Part shown: in pieces, positions 9,413-19,317 of the stretch
Numbering within the stretch: position 1 is the stretch's first letter
Layout of the letters: every line of letters starts with the position of its first letter
DNA from: CALMFT01 sp964563595
GTDB lineage: Bacteria > Patescibacteriota > Gracilibacteria > Absconditabacterales > Absconditicoccaceae
Assembly: GCA_964563595.1 (NCBI GenBank)
Contig: CAZLWR010000013.1
Location: 1 to 28,580 of the forward strand
Reading direction: 5' to 3'
DNA: 28,580 nucleotides
The notes under the pieces: model-generated
Seen by the model: only the letters and a program-made list of their open reading frames with translations
Database searches by the model: none
What the model was told of the DNA's origin: nothing
Made by a program: the position numbers and the translations under genes

Positions 9413-11521
9413 TTATTCTTCGTCTCCAAGTTTGTTTTTGCCTTTTCTTTCTGCAATGATCTTTTCCGCAAGACTATTTGGTACTTTCTCATATAATGCA
9501 AATGTCATAGTAGAAGTTCCTCTTCCTTGTGTAATAGATCTAAGTGTAGTAGTGTAACCAAACATTTCACTGAGTGGCACTTTGGCCATTATTGCTATCG
9601 CATTACCTCTTTGATCTTGCCCTTCGATGATACCTCTTCTTGAAGATAAATCTCCGATAATATCGCCCATATAATCTTGTGGACACACTACTTCTACATC
9701 CATAATTGGCTCAAGAATCATTGGATTTGCTTTAGAGAACGCTTCTTTGAAACCTTTATAGGTAGCAAGTTTGAAGGCGAGTTCTGAAGAATCTACTTCA
9801 TGGTAACTACCATGTTTGACAGTCACATGCATATTGAGAATTGGGTATCCAGCCAATGGACCAGTTTTCATCATTTCTTCAGATGCTTTTGCAATAGCCG
9901 GAATATATTCTTTCGGGATAGCTCCTCATACTACTTCATCAGTAAATTTGAAGTTTGCCTTTCCTTCTGGATCTTCATAAGGCTCGAGCTCAAGGACGAC
10001 GTGTCCATACATACCTCTACCTCCGGATTGCTTGAGATATTTCGCATCAGCACCTGCTTTCATAGTAATAGCTTCTCTGTATGATACTTGTGGTTTACCG
10101 GAATTAACTACTACTTTATGTTCTCTTTTCAGTCTATCCATCATGATTTCCAAGTGCAATTCTCCCATTCCTGCGATAATTGTTTGTCCTGTTTCTTCGT
10201 CTGTGTGATAACGGAAGGTAGGATCTTCTCCTCCAAGCTTATTCAAACCAATTCCTAGTCTTTCTGCATCAGCTTTTGAAGCTGGTTCGATAGCTACTGA
10301 AATAACTGGTTCCATAAATTCCATCTTCTCGAGTACGATAGGATGCTTTGGATCGCAGAGTGTGTTTCCTGTTTTAGTATCTTTGAATCCCAAGAATGCA
10401 CAGATATGTCCTGCGTGAATTTCTGAAATTTCTTCTCTCTTGTTTGAATGCATCAATAAAAGTCTTCCAACTCTTTCTTCTTGTCCTGTGACTGTATTTA
10501 ATAACTTGTCTCCAGTTCTGATGATTCCAGAATATACTCTTACATAGGTGAGTGTACCTACAAATGGATCGTTGAGAATCTTGAATGCTACAGCAGTAGC
10601 AGGTTGGTCATCATTTGCGGTTCTTTTTAGTTCTTTAGAGTCGTCGTCTGGATCAGTTCAGACTATTTCTCATCTATCCAGAGGACATGGCAAGTAATCA
10701 ATAACAGCATCAAGCATGAGTTGAGCTCCCTTGTTACCTAAGGCACTTCCTAAGAAAATAGGATAGAGTTCTCATGTAATAACACCATTTCTTACGGCCT
10801 TTTTAATAAGATCTGTAGATATTTCTTCTCCCATAAGGAATTTTTCTGCTAATTCATCATCAAACATAGATACTTTATCAATCATAGTTTCTCTATATTC
10901 CTTTGCTTTATCCAATAATTCAGCTGGTATTTCGTGTTCATTGACAGTGATACCCATTTGACCAGTAAAGGTATAGTATTTCATCTTTACCAAATCTACG
11001 ATTCCTTCAAATTCACCTGCTTGTCCTTTTGGTATTTGCATCACAACTGTCTTGGAAGATAGTTTATGATTAATGCTGTCCACTGAGTCATAGAAATTTG
11101 CACCAAGCTTATCCATTTTGTTACAGAAAATGATTCTTGGAACGCCATATTTGTCAGCTTGTCTCCATACTGTTTCAGTTTGTGGTTCAGCTCCTTGAGA
11201 ACTATCAATAAGTGCAACTGCACCATCAAGTACTCTGAGTGATCTTTCTACTTCAACCGTAAAATCAACGTGTCCTGGCGTATCAATGATGTTGATATGG
11301 TAATCTTTCCAGAAACAAACAGTGGTCGCTGAGGTAATAGTAATACCTCTTTCCTTTTCTTGTTCCATCCAATCCATAGTAGCAGCACCATCGTGCACTT
11401 CTCCAATCTTATGATTTACTCCAGTATAGAAAAGAACTCTTTCTGTAGTGGTAGTTTTACCGGCATCAATATGTGCCATAATTCCAATGTTTCTTACTTT
11501 CTTAAGGGGGACTTCTGCCAT
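9413..11521 (-). CDS. fusA: translation elongation factor G, 702 aa
   Basis: GTPase that drives ribosomal translocation. Complete and of normal length. G1 is AHIDAGKTTTTERVL, G2 is RGITITSA, G3 is DTPGHVDF and G4 is NKMDKLGA. Domain IV has VVGGAIPKEYIP, and the C-terminus has PLSEMFGYTTTLRSITQGRGT. Only four in-frame TGA codons occur (near 9926, 10661, 10670 and 10773). One of them encodes the first Gly of the conserved Gly-Gly before IPKEYIPA, direct evidence for UGA = Gly. The remaining glycines use GGN, so this presumably highly expressed gene largely avoids UGA. It is monocistronic here, with its own terminator; rpsL, rpsG and tuf are not adjacent, unlike the usual str operon. Confidence 0.98.
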
Positions 11522-11683
11522 GTGTTAGAAAATGTAAAATGTAAAAATAGAATAATATAAGCTATCAGATTATTTCTTTATTCAAAATAAAAAATAACCC
11601 GAAGATTTAAGTTCAACAGTAATTTTGTGTGTTTTGTATTCAAGCAAAAGAATGTGTCTTTGTGTCTTCTTGAACAAACTTAG

Positions 11684-12592
11684 TTAGTTTGATGGTGTTT
11701 TTTGATGTAAAAAGTATGGAAAATCCTTGCTTTGTGCTGGCCTTGCTCAGCTATCTCCGGATTCTATTGGTTGTAATCATTCTGGTTCCGATCAGTCTTC
11801 CATTGGTATATCATTTTTTATCGTATATTGATTTACGCTTTCTAATAATATCCCCTTTTCCTGATACCTTAGTCTGATATTGGGTATGTTGAACCAGATG
11901 CTTTGAGCGGACACGCACAAAAAAGAGCTGCCATACACTTGTTCTTTATTATCATAGGTATTCCCCACAGTGGAAATATCATACACTGGAGCAACTGTTT
12001 TATGTCATGCTAGATACTTTGCTAATGATTGTGCTATAGGTTCCCTTATTTTGAACTCTTGGCCGTCTTGGATTATCGTATCATCTCAGGTGCCGCATGC
12101 TATAACAACTATATTCGCGCTTGGTGACAGATTGTTTTCAGCGAACTGCTGAAACACTTCTTTGTTGCTCTTTAGAAATGGCTCTGTGATATCAGTATCG
12201 GTATTTTTCGTGTAGATAAATCCCTCATGATCAACTTCTCGCTCCACTACTCATGGGTCGCTGTCGATGGATTCAGGTCATCAATGTCATTGTAGTATGA
12301 ACCCGTTATAGTATCACTTCTCGTTAGACATCAACTCTAGTAGTTCTTTGGAGTTGCGGACGCTATGTATGGTGTATCCTATTCAAAGTCTGTGTAATTC
12401 TGCCGCTAGTGCACGTTTTCTTGCTTCATGTCCTTTGCGACTTTGACCTTGTGTGAGTATGAGTCATAATACTTTCTTTTGTTGGCGATTGTCAGTTGAG
12501 CATCCACATAAACCCGCTAGTATCAAGAAAGAGAATGCTAGAGTAACGCTTTTAGTTCGCTGGGCCATGCTGCTGGATCTGATTATATTCAT
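11684..12592 (-). CDS. predicted lipoprotein with caspase-like His/Cys domain, 302 aa
   Basis: Frame from ATG 12590-12592 (an alternative ATG lies at 12568) to TAA, with many TGA codons. The N-terminus has a basic stretch, a hydrophobic core (VTLAFSFLILAGLCGC) and a lipobox-like L-C-G-C with Cys31 as likely lipidated residue. The following domain has FILQGHGGPES (His103) and NIVVIACGTGDD (Cys166), then a helix and AGHKTVAPVYDIS. This order matches the His-Gly/Ala-Cys dyad of clan CD folds (caspase, CHAT, gingipain types), and the last part resembles CHAT domains. All three glycines around His103 are encoded by UGA. A surface-anchored peptidase is inferred; activity is unproven. The tail from about residue 255 is Pro/Ser/Glu-rich. 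It is divergent from the 12730 membrane-protein gene. Confidence 0.72.
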
Positions 12593-12691
12593 GACATATT
12601 GACAATTATATAACCGTATACATAGAAAACATTTATGTCTTTACAAGTAAAAATTCTACTATAAATACTTATGCGTATTTGTCACTTTTTT

Positions 12692-12720
12692 TTGCATTAT
12701 CTGACACTAATGTATATAAT
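12692..12720 (+). promoter_or_regulatory. predicted promoter giving a near-leaderless mRNA
   Basis: TTGCAT (12692-12697), a 17-nt spacer and TATAAT (12715-12720). ATG 12730 begins only 9 nt after the -10 box. Transcription would therefore start about 0-3 nt before the start codon. Confidence 0.6.
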
Positions 12721-12729
12721 ATAAGTGTG

Positions 12730-14181
12730 ATGAATATTAATCTTATACAGCTCTTAGAACAATTCAAGAAATTCATTCAGCAAGAAAACTGAAGTGGTTT
12801 TTCATTATTGTTGTACTTGTTGCTAGGGGTCTTCATCTGAGACCGGATTTTGCTATGGATGTTCAAATATAACGTAGAAACAAAGTATATGATTTTGGTA
12901 GGAGCTGTTATATTTATTATATGCGTTATTATCTGGTGGAAAGCGAGAAAATTACCTAAAAAGAATGGTGCTATAAATATTGGTATTGCTGATGTTATTG
13001 TGATAGCATTGGGCGACGCTACCTTTGTTAATTTTGAACAAAAATCGCAATTGGCTATTGAAGCCAGTGCTTTGTTGTCTAGTGAGATTAGCAATATCCG
13101 TCTTGCACTCTGATCAAAATCCCTATCCAATGTTATCAAATTGCCTAGTAGGATAGCTGTTGGTTTTGATAATGACCGCACTATTGTGGATGCCCTTTGA
13201 TTAGATATATTGGTTTGGTGAACCTTAAAGGTCCATGCTGGTCAATACTTTTTGAATTATAAACTTACTTTTTGAAAAAGAATAGAATCACGGGCATTCA
13301 CTCAATTGATTCAGTGTATTAATAATGTACCAGAAATAGAGTTTGATGTGCATGGTGTGACAGATCGTTGTTCGGTCTTTATTAAACAGTTATTGTGCAT
13401 CTCCACCTTGCTTCAGTCTATCAATGAAATGCAAAAAGGACATTACTTGCTAGTTAATGCATTACTTAAAGAATGACTTGAATATATAGAAGGTCTGGGG
13501 CACGACAAAAAGTATCCTATTCACTTTCTTCTCAAACATCTTTTGTATTACGTAGGAATGAAGAATAATAGAGAGCTTTATGAATATTACTTATCGTTAA
13601 AAGAAGATGCATCTTTACTCAATCTAACTAAAAAACAAATAGCAAATAACTTTAATATGCAGCTCAAAGCCCTGAAAGATTATTATGAACATATGGAGCG
13701 TAACAATAGCCATGACAAGTCTTTTCAACTAGAGTGGTTGCGTATACTTTCTATGACCCCAGAAGAAACCAAGATTATAGATATGATGGATGCCTGAGGA
13801 GCAACTAACTCTATGACAGAAATAAATGAGTTGATGTCTGGCTATATTGCAATGCATCATGGTTCACTTATTGATGCAAGATTGGTGTATCAGTCTATTT
13901 TGATAGATCGTCCAGGCGACTTATTGGCATTGAGATCTCTTTGATTCATTGATTACGGTCTTAAACAGTATGCTACTTCAAAACTTTATTTACAAGAATA
14001 TACAGATAATCAGAAAAAACATATATTCTATACTCATATGTATGATACAAAAGTCTTTTATACCCTGTGTATGGCATACTTGAAGACTTGGTGTTTGCGA
14101 AGAGCCCTGAAGTACTTTGTATCATACCTACATTATTCTTGGAAAAACAGAGCTTTACGTAAGAAATATATAATTTTGTAA
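12730..14181 (+). CDS. two-TM protein with TPR-like C-terminal region, 483 aa
   Basis: Frame from ATG 12730 to TAA with in-frame TGA codons (QENGSGF, FIGDRI, EGLEYI and others). Two hydrophobic segments at about residues 24-44 and 54-70 form a hairpin at the N-terminus. The remainder is soluble. A middle part (about 85-230) is mixed alpha/beta with VDALGLDILVWGTLKVHAG. The C-terminal 230 residues are helical, with a TPR-like unit around DARLVYQSILIDRPGDLLA followed by LKQYATSKLYLQEY. TPR arrays usually bind protein partners, so a membrane-tethered scaffold is possible. I do not recognise the full-length family. The gene converges on the WecG-like gene with 23 bp between stops and no hairpin. 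Confidence 0.8.
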
Positions 14182-14204
14182 AATATTCTATTGGAGTCTA
14201 TTGC

Positions 14205-15083
14205 TTATTTTCTTCATACGAATATCACCTTCCTAATGATTAATGTTATAACTTGAAAGGACTTGAGAAACTTTTTATAATTGAGTTTGGGATTGGAGAA
14301 TAACCTATAAGCTGACTCGAGCCATAGAGCACGTATTCGTTTTGGTGCCCTGGTTTCTTTTCCTGTCCAAAAGTCTACAGTAGCCCCTTGGTTCATACAA
14401 AGAAGACCAAGTTCTTTCAGCTTATCTTTGTTTATAAAAGCAAAGAGTTCTTGATGAGGCCGACCATACGAGCCACCACGAAAGTTAAGAAAAAGGTTGA
14501 TAGTCTTTGCTTGAGGAGCTGACTCATTCAGAAACTTCTCTATTCATGACCAGTCAAATTGGCTATAGTTAGTGTCTCAATAGAGTATCTCTTCTCCATG
14601 AAGATTAAATCTCGGTCGCTGTTTCGCTAGATAGTTGATTGCTCAATTTTTTAGATATCATTTTTTATTGTTTAACCTGGGATCATAGACTGTAAATGTT
14701 ACTATATTTACTTTATAATCTGATGCATGGAGATAGTCCAGGAAATATGGTAGAAAATCTGTCCCATTGAGATTATGTAACATATTGGGTCCTTTTCGTC
14801 TTCATAGTATCTTGCCTATAAGTCGCATAGTTCTCAGTGCTGCTCCGTCAGGAAGAAGAAGATCCGAATCCAAAAGCACCTGTCTAAAGTCTATCTCTTT
14901 GTCTATCATAGTAATAACTTGTGCTTGTGGCTCAAGCAGCTTGCGATTTACCAACATAAATCAGTACACATAACTTATTATTGCTGTGCGATCTTTGTCG
15001 TACTTATGAAGTATCGCCTCAATCGCCTGATCGGGAGATCATTGGTAAAGTTTGTTTATAATAGCGTAGTCGGTTATTGACAT
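14205..15083 (-). CDS. WecG/TagA/CpsF family glycosyltransferase, 292 aa
   Basis: GT26-type enzymes transfer a sugar (often N-acetylmannosamine or its uronic acid) to a lipid-linked acceptor in teichoic acid, enterobacterial common antigen or capsule synthesis. Visible family features, in order: LLLPDGAALRTMRLIGK, NGTDFLPYFLDYL, VNIVTFTVYDPRLNNKKGYL and FRGGSYGRPHQELF (place of the usual GAPKQE loop). The C-terminal signature is NQGATVDFWTGKETRAPKR, then LWLESAYRLF. Several TGA codons are read as Gly. It is longer than typical members (about 240 residues), with extra residues at the N-terminus. It is probably a membrane-associated envelope glycan enzyme; the exact product is unknown. The start ATG 15081-15083 overlaps the -35 box of the divergent gene at 15132. 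Confidence 0.88.
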
Positions 15084-15105
15084 ATAAAATCTATTTATGT
15101 ATAAT
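15077..15105 (+). promoter_or_regulatory. consensus sigma70-type promoter for the 15132 gene
   Basis: TTGACA (15077-15082), a 17-nt spacer and TATAAT (15100-15105), a perfect consensus. The -35 box overlaps the start codon of the divergent WecG-like gene. Transcription would start near 15112, giving a 20-nt leader. Confidence 0.75.
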
Positions 15106-15131
15106 ATAATCAGCCTATTTTTTATATCTTT

Positions 15132-15572
15132 ATGTTTTCCTCTATGAAATCAATAAAAAACACTTCATGGTGCTTCGAGCTTCTTGAGGAGTTAGAGGAT
15201 ATCAATAAAACTCCCAATATCTTGAAAATGCTAGATAAACTTGAGAAAGATACTGGATATGAAGGAAATACTGACATCGAACTTGTTGTAGATGAAGCTG
15301 TCGTTGCTGCAAATATTTTCAATGGACTAATAAGCAATGATTTGTTTGAGAGGCATAAGCTCAATCTTATGAACGCATTGCTTATGTACCTTAACAATTC
15401 AGTAGTCAAGAATAATGATAAGCCTTTGCGTACATTTGTTGATGCCCTCAAGCTCGATAAGAATCAATGGTTACTATTGAAGAATATCACCATGCAAGAG
15501 TCGCATCTTACTGGTTGACAGTTTGATGCTTTGATGATATTGTTGGACAGAAAGATTGGTGGTTTCAACTAG
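15132..15572 (+). CDS. hypothetical protein, 146 aa
   Basis: Frame from ATG 15132 to TAG with one TGA (LTGGQFDALM). Soluble, acidic and helical. It begins MFSSMKSIKNTSWCFELL, followed by ELEDINKTPNILKMLDKLEKD, then LVVDEAVVAANIFNGLI, and ends LLDRKIGGFN. There is no signal peptide or TM segment and no recognised family. An in-frame ATG five codons downstream could also be the start. It is transcribed from a perfect consensus promoter with a 20-nt leader and followed by a hairpin with a T-run at 15615-15644, so it is probably monocistronic. Confidence 0.8.
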
Positions 15573-15614
15573 ATATTTTTTCAACTCTCCTTGTAACTTT
15601 TCATTACAATATTA

Positions 15615-15644
15615 CTACTGGTGCTACTTTATCAGTAGTTTTTT
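15615..15644 (+). terminator. hairpin with T-run just before hisS
   Basis: The arms CTACTG (15615-15620) and CAGTAG (15633-15638) are followed by six T. It fits a weak rho-independent terminator for the 15132 gene. It ends only 3 nt before the hisS ATG, so it could also act as an attenuator of hisS. Confidence 0.5.
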
Positions 15645-15647
15645 ATA

Positions 15648-16892
15648 ATGTATAGGCCAGGTGGTTTTGCGGAATTTGCTCCAGCTCAGCAAAAGGTGTT
15701 TGATGCTATTTTACAAGTACTTATTCAGGTTTTTGAACAACATAATTTTGACCATATTTGGACTCCAGCTGTAGAGTCAGTAGATATTCTTAAAAAGGGC
15801 GGAGATATTATAGATAAACAGGTATACGGTCTTTTCGGTTTGGCTCAGGGTGTGGAAGACGTCAAAGACTATGGATTGCATTTTGATCTTACCATACCCT
15901 TGGCAAGATACGTCTTGGACCATAGAAATGATCTTTCTTTTCCTTTCCGCAGATATCAAATGCAGCCAGTACGAAGATGAGAAAAGACGAAGAGAGGAAG
16001 ATTTAAGGAATTTTGGCAGTTTGACATTGATGCGGTATGGCCAGCAGAATCTGCAGTATGAATGTGGTATGATATAGAAACGGTTGCAGTTTTATCTAAG
16101 GCCATGAAGGCAGTTTGTGATAAGTTTCAAATCGCTATCAACTCTGTTTTGAAAATATCTCATATCGGTCTAACCAAAAATTTGCTTGCTGCACATCACT
16201 TAGATCTACAAACTATGAATTCAGTACTTGGTTTGCTTGATGACTATTTCAAAGTTACTCATGAGGAATTTGAGAAAAAACTATCTCCTCTTGTTTCTTG
16301 AGAATTGTTTCAGATTATTATTCAACTTATTAAAACCAAAGATTATTCTGTATTGGCGTCCTATGCTTGATATGAGGATTTACATACCATCTTTCTTTGA
16401 TTGCAGGCTCTTGAGGTGCCATTTGAATACGATATCTGTATAGTTAGATGACACGGATATTATAAGGGCATGGTTTGTGAGTGGTTTGATAAGGATGATA
16501 TCGCTTTGTGATCCTTAGCTGGCGGAGGGAGATATGACAATGTTACCGATTTTATAGACCCCAAACAGTCATTTAGTTGAGTAGGAACAAGCTTATGAAG
16601 GTTTGTTTATTTGGCTATAGAAAAAATTGGGCAGTTGGCTGTGCAGGATATAAGCTTATTTATACATTTTGCTGAAACAAAAGGAGATATAATCAGACTT
16701 TATAACTCATTTCTATCACAATGAAAAATTTGTGAATTCTATCCAACATCCGCGAAGATAGGTAAGCAGTTTGAGTATGCAACGAAGAAGTGAATTCGTT
16801 ATGCAATATTATATGGTGAAGCAGAAAAACAAGGATGATATTACATTGAGAAAGATTTAATAAGCTGAGAACAAAAACAAATAGCACTTTAG
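15648..16892 (+). CDS. hisS: histidyl-tRNA synthetase, 414 aa
   Basis: Charges tRNA-His. Full length for the family (400-430). The N-terminus YRPGGFAEFAP matches the GxxDxxP entry. LHFDLTIPLARYV is the motif after the first catalytic helix. Motif 2 is RRYQMQPVRRGEKTKRGRFKEFWQFDID and motif 3 is LAGGGRYDNV, then GVGTSLGRF. The histidine-A loop reads VRGHGYYKGMVCEW in place of the usual RGLDYYTGTVFE, so Leu-Asp is replaced by His-Gly while Arg and Tyr-Tyr are kept. The C-terminal anticodon domain (KICEFYPTSAKIGKQFEYA) is present. TGA codons supply glycines in RRGEK, RGHG and FSGVGT. The DLTIPLARYV and RRYQMQPV wording is closer to archaeal/eukaryotic-type HisRS. ATG 15648 overlaps a TATAATG sequence, so the promoter position is unclear. 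Confidence 0.95.
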
Positions 16893-16957
16893 TTTCTTGT
16901 AATTAAGCCAAAAAAATGTATCAGATTATTTTTTATTTTTTCACATAAATTATTTTC

Positions 16958-17506
16958 ATGAATTTTGTTGAACAAACATTGGTTATTATTAAACCAGATG
17001 GAGTTGCTAGGGGATTAGTAGGGGAAATTTGCAGCAGATTTGAAAAAGCGGGACTAAGAATTGTGGTTGGAAAGATTTTTAGAGCATCGAAAGAATTATT
17101 GCATGCTCATTACCCCTCAGAAAGGGCTGATTGGGTAGAGGTTTTGTGACAAAGGACGACTGATGGTTATGCAGACTTGGGTCTTGATCTGATGGCTGAT
17201 TTTGGAAGCACTGATTTGGCTACGATTGGAGAAGAAGTAAGAAATCGATTGGTCGATTATATGTTTGAAGGGGAAGTATTCGCTATGGTATTACAATGAG
17301 CACATGCTATTGAAGTAGTAAGAAAGCTCGCTGGTCCGACAGTATCTTTGAAAGCGCCTCCGGGAACTATAAGAGGAGATTATAGTTGTGATAGTGTGGC
17401 TTTGGCTAATTACGAAAAAAGACCCATCAGAAACCTTATTCATGCTTCAGGAAATGCAGAAGAGGCTTCGTTTGAAATCAATCTACGATTTGGAGATATG
17501 TTATAA
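16958..17506 (+). CDS. ndk: nucleoside diphosphate kinase, long form, 182 aa
   Basis: Transfers the gamma phosphate of ATP to NDPs through a phosphohistidine. It opens with EQTLVIIKPDGVARGLVGEI. The substrate region is VRKLAGPTVSLKAPPGTIRGDYS, and the catalytic His lies in RNLIHASGNAEEA. Bacterial NDKs are usually about 140-150 residues. Here about 30 extra residues lie between SERADWVEVL and YMFEGEVFAMVL (roughly GQRTTDGYADLGLDLMADFG onward), an insertion known from longer NDK forms. TGA gives Gly in VLGQRT and LQGAHA. It lies 65 bp after hisS with an ATAATCTGA motif (reverse) at 16921-16929 between them. It is followed by a strong terminator. Confidence 0.96.
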
Positions 17507-17520
17507 AACAATTACTATAT

Positions 17521-17556
17521 AAACAAAAAAAAGGGGTTAAATCCCTTTTTTTGTTT
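17521..17556. terminator. bidirectional rho-independent terminator
   Basis: A long stem of A-run plus GGG against CCC plus T-run (AAACA7-GGG ... CCC-T7-GTTT) around a short loop. T-runs follow on both strands. It ends ndk on the plus strand and the secreted Ig-like protein gene on the minus strand. Confidence 0.9.
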
Positions 17557-17575
17557 AATGCTACAGTGAGACTAA

Positions 17576-19287
17576 TTAAGCTTCTTGTTTATTATGTATC
17601 AGTATATAACTAATATATACGAATCCCATAAGAAGGGACACGTAGATCGCTATATTGAGAGGTCACACCTGTACCTTAGTGGTACTAGACACATTGGTTG
17701 TTTGACCGTCTGAACAAATTCCTTGTACTGCAAAATATTTATATTCTGGTGTACTAGTGTTATCATTGAAGGCAAACTCAAATTTGTTTTCTGTTGTTTC
17801 CCCAAGCTTTGCCATTTGTTGTAGGCTGAGACCTGGAGTATCCCCTCTATAAACCATATATCTGTCTACGCCTGCTTGTCTTTCCCGAATAAGGTAATGT
17901 TTTCCGGCAATAGTGACGCTGTCCAGTCTGATCGCATCTACAACGCAGGTAGGAGCCGCAGATTTGTATTCATCGGGAGCTTTAAGTGAAACTATTTCTG
18001 ATGCTTCTCCGACTGGATTAGAATTGGTATCTGCTCCAATAACTTGTAAGTAATAGGCTGTATCTCTAGGTGGATTAATGAGGATTTGTTTATCAGTGGT
18101 AGTTTGTATGAGTTCCGGTGCTGACTGTAAAGTATCTTTATCTGACGAGATCAATATAAGGTATCTTGCGGGGTTTCATTCCACTTCCCAAGATACAAGA
18201 TACTTTTTGGTATCTGATTGATAGATAGACTTTATAGACTTGATTCTGATAGATGAGTCGGTAGTTGATTCGGTATCGCTTGGCTCACTTATGCCCGTAT
18301 TTACAGGTCCGCTTCAAGCCGTTATAACCAATCATTCAATATTGCTATAAAGTTTGCTATTCCCATTTGCAGTAAGTTTTACATCCACTTGTATTCTGCT
18401 GTTTGCTTGATTAAATTTCAATTTCTTTTCAAAGACTCCACTGGTGGTTTTTTCCATAAAATAACTGTTGCCCATAAGTACAAGCTCTGCTGTGGTTACT
18501 TCTGGTGCAGTATTAATGGTGATAGTTATTATTTCGTTTTCTTTTACGCTGGTGCCCGGATCTACTTCAATAGATTTATAGAGCTCATTGCCTAAATTGG
18601 ATATAGAAAAGTTTATTTCCTCTGATTGTGCCAATACTTTTTCACTGGCATCATAAATGATAACCTGAAGAGTATGTTGTCATTCAGTTAGATCATTGGC
18701 AAATACAGAGAATTCACCTTGTGCGTTGGTTGAAGAAGTAGTATTTGTTTTGCCATCTACGATCACTTTTAGAGGACTGTTAGGAAGTTCGCTGGAAGAT
18801 CAGAGTATATTCACATTTTTATTCGTTTCTGTGCCGTTTGCGATAGGGGNNNNNNNNNNTTTTTGAGATTCCCTGCATTGTTGGGATCTTTCACTTCTAT
18901 ATTGATAGATCATATAGTGTTTTCGTCTAAAATATCTTCTGCAGACAATACGATGTTTTTACCCGTTTTCTTGAAGATCAATCCTTTGAAAAACTTTTTT
19001 GATCCCTGGTCACTTGGAGTGAAATTAACAATACCTCAATTTGGAAGCGTATATTCATTTTCTTCTAATCACTTGATGTTCAATAAGGCATCGCCAACGT
19101 AACTTTTGTCTATGGCTCCATTTTTGTCTACTGCTTCTATGGTAAGATCTACTGCTTCATTGAGCATAGCAGGATTACTGCTTACTTTAACGATATAGTT
19201 AGTAGTTCCAGCAGCGAAAGCGGTAGCTGAAAAAAGTAACGATAGTGCAAGAGATCATACTAATGTCTGTAAGGTAAGCTTTTTCAT
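17576..19287 (-). CDS. secreted Ig-like repeat protein with C-terminal TM anchor (interrupted by assembly gap)
   Basis: Starts at ATG 19285-19287 with a clear Sec signal peptide (MKKLTLQTLVGSLALSLLFS, cleavage likely after ATAFA). It ends at TAA with a hydrophobic segment (IAIYVSLLMGFVYISYILI) and a short HNKQEA tail. The body is beta-rich: an Ig-like domain after the signal (TNYIVKVSSNPAMLNEAVDL), a second after the gap (SPLKVIVDGKTN), and Fn3-like stretches (KKYLVSWEVEGNPARYLILI, RDTAYYLQVIGA). It is therefore probably a cell-surface protein held by its C-terminus. Ten N at 18850-18859 interrupt it, and the frames on the two sides do not match if the gap is exactly 10 nt. Since such runs often have arbitrary length, I treat it as one gene of roughly 570 aa. 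Expressed from a consensus promoter at 19318-19346. Confidence 0.8.
18850..18859. other. assembly gap (10 N)
   Basis: Ten undetermined bases within the Ig-like protein gene. Open minus-strand frames on both sides share the same character, so the gap probably hides a short piece of the same gene. The 10 N would put the two sides out of frame, which suggests the true length differs. Confidence 0.95.
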
Positions 19288-19317
19288 ACGTTCATGATAG
19301 CTATAAAATATCAGTTA

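Noticed and set aside
11653..11668. Tandem TGTGTCTT repeat
   Set aside because: Only two copies of 8 bp, likely chance.
12777..13181. Minus-strand 134-aa ORF
   Set aside because: Antisense of the two-TM protein gene, whose frame is continuous in code 25.
15122..15451. Minus-strand 109-aa ORF
   Set aside because: Antisense of the 146-aa gene, which has a consensus promoter and continuous frame.
18863..19102. Plus-strand 79-aa ORF next to the N run
   Set aside because: Antisense of the Ig-like protein gene, which has a signal peptide and promoter.
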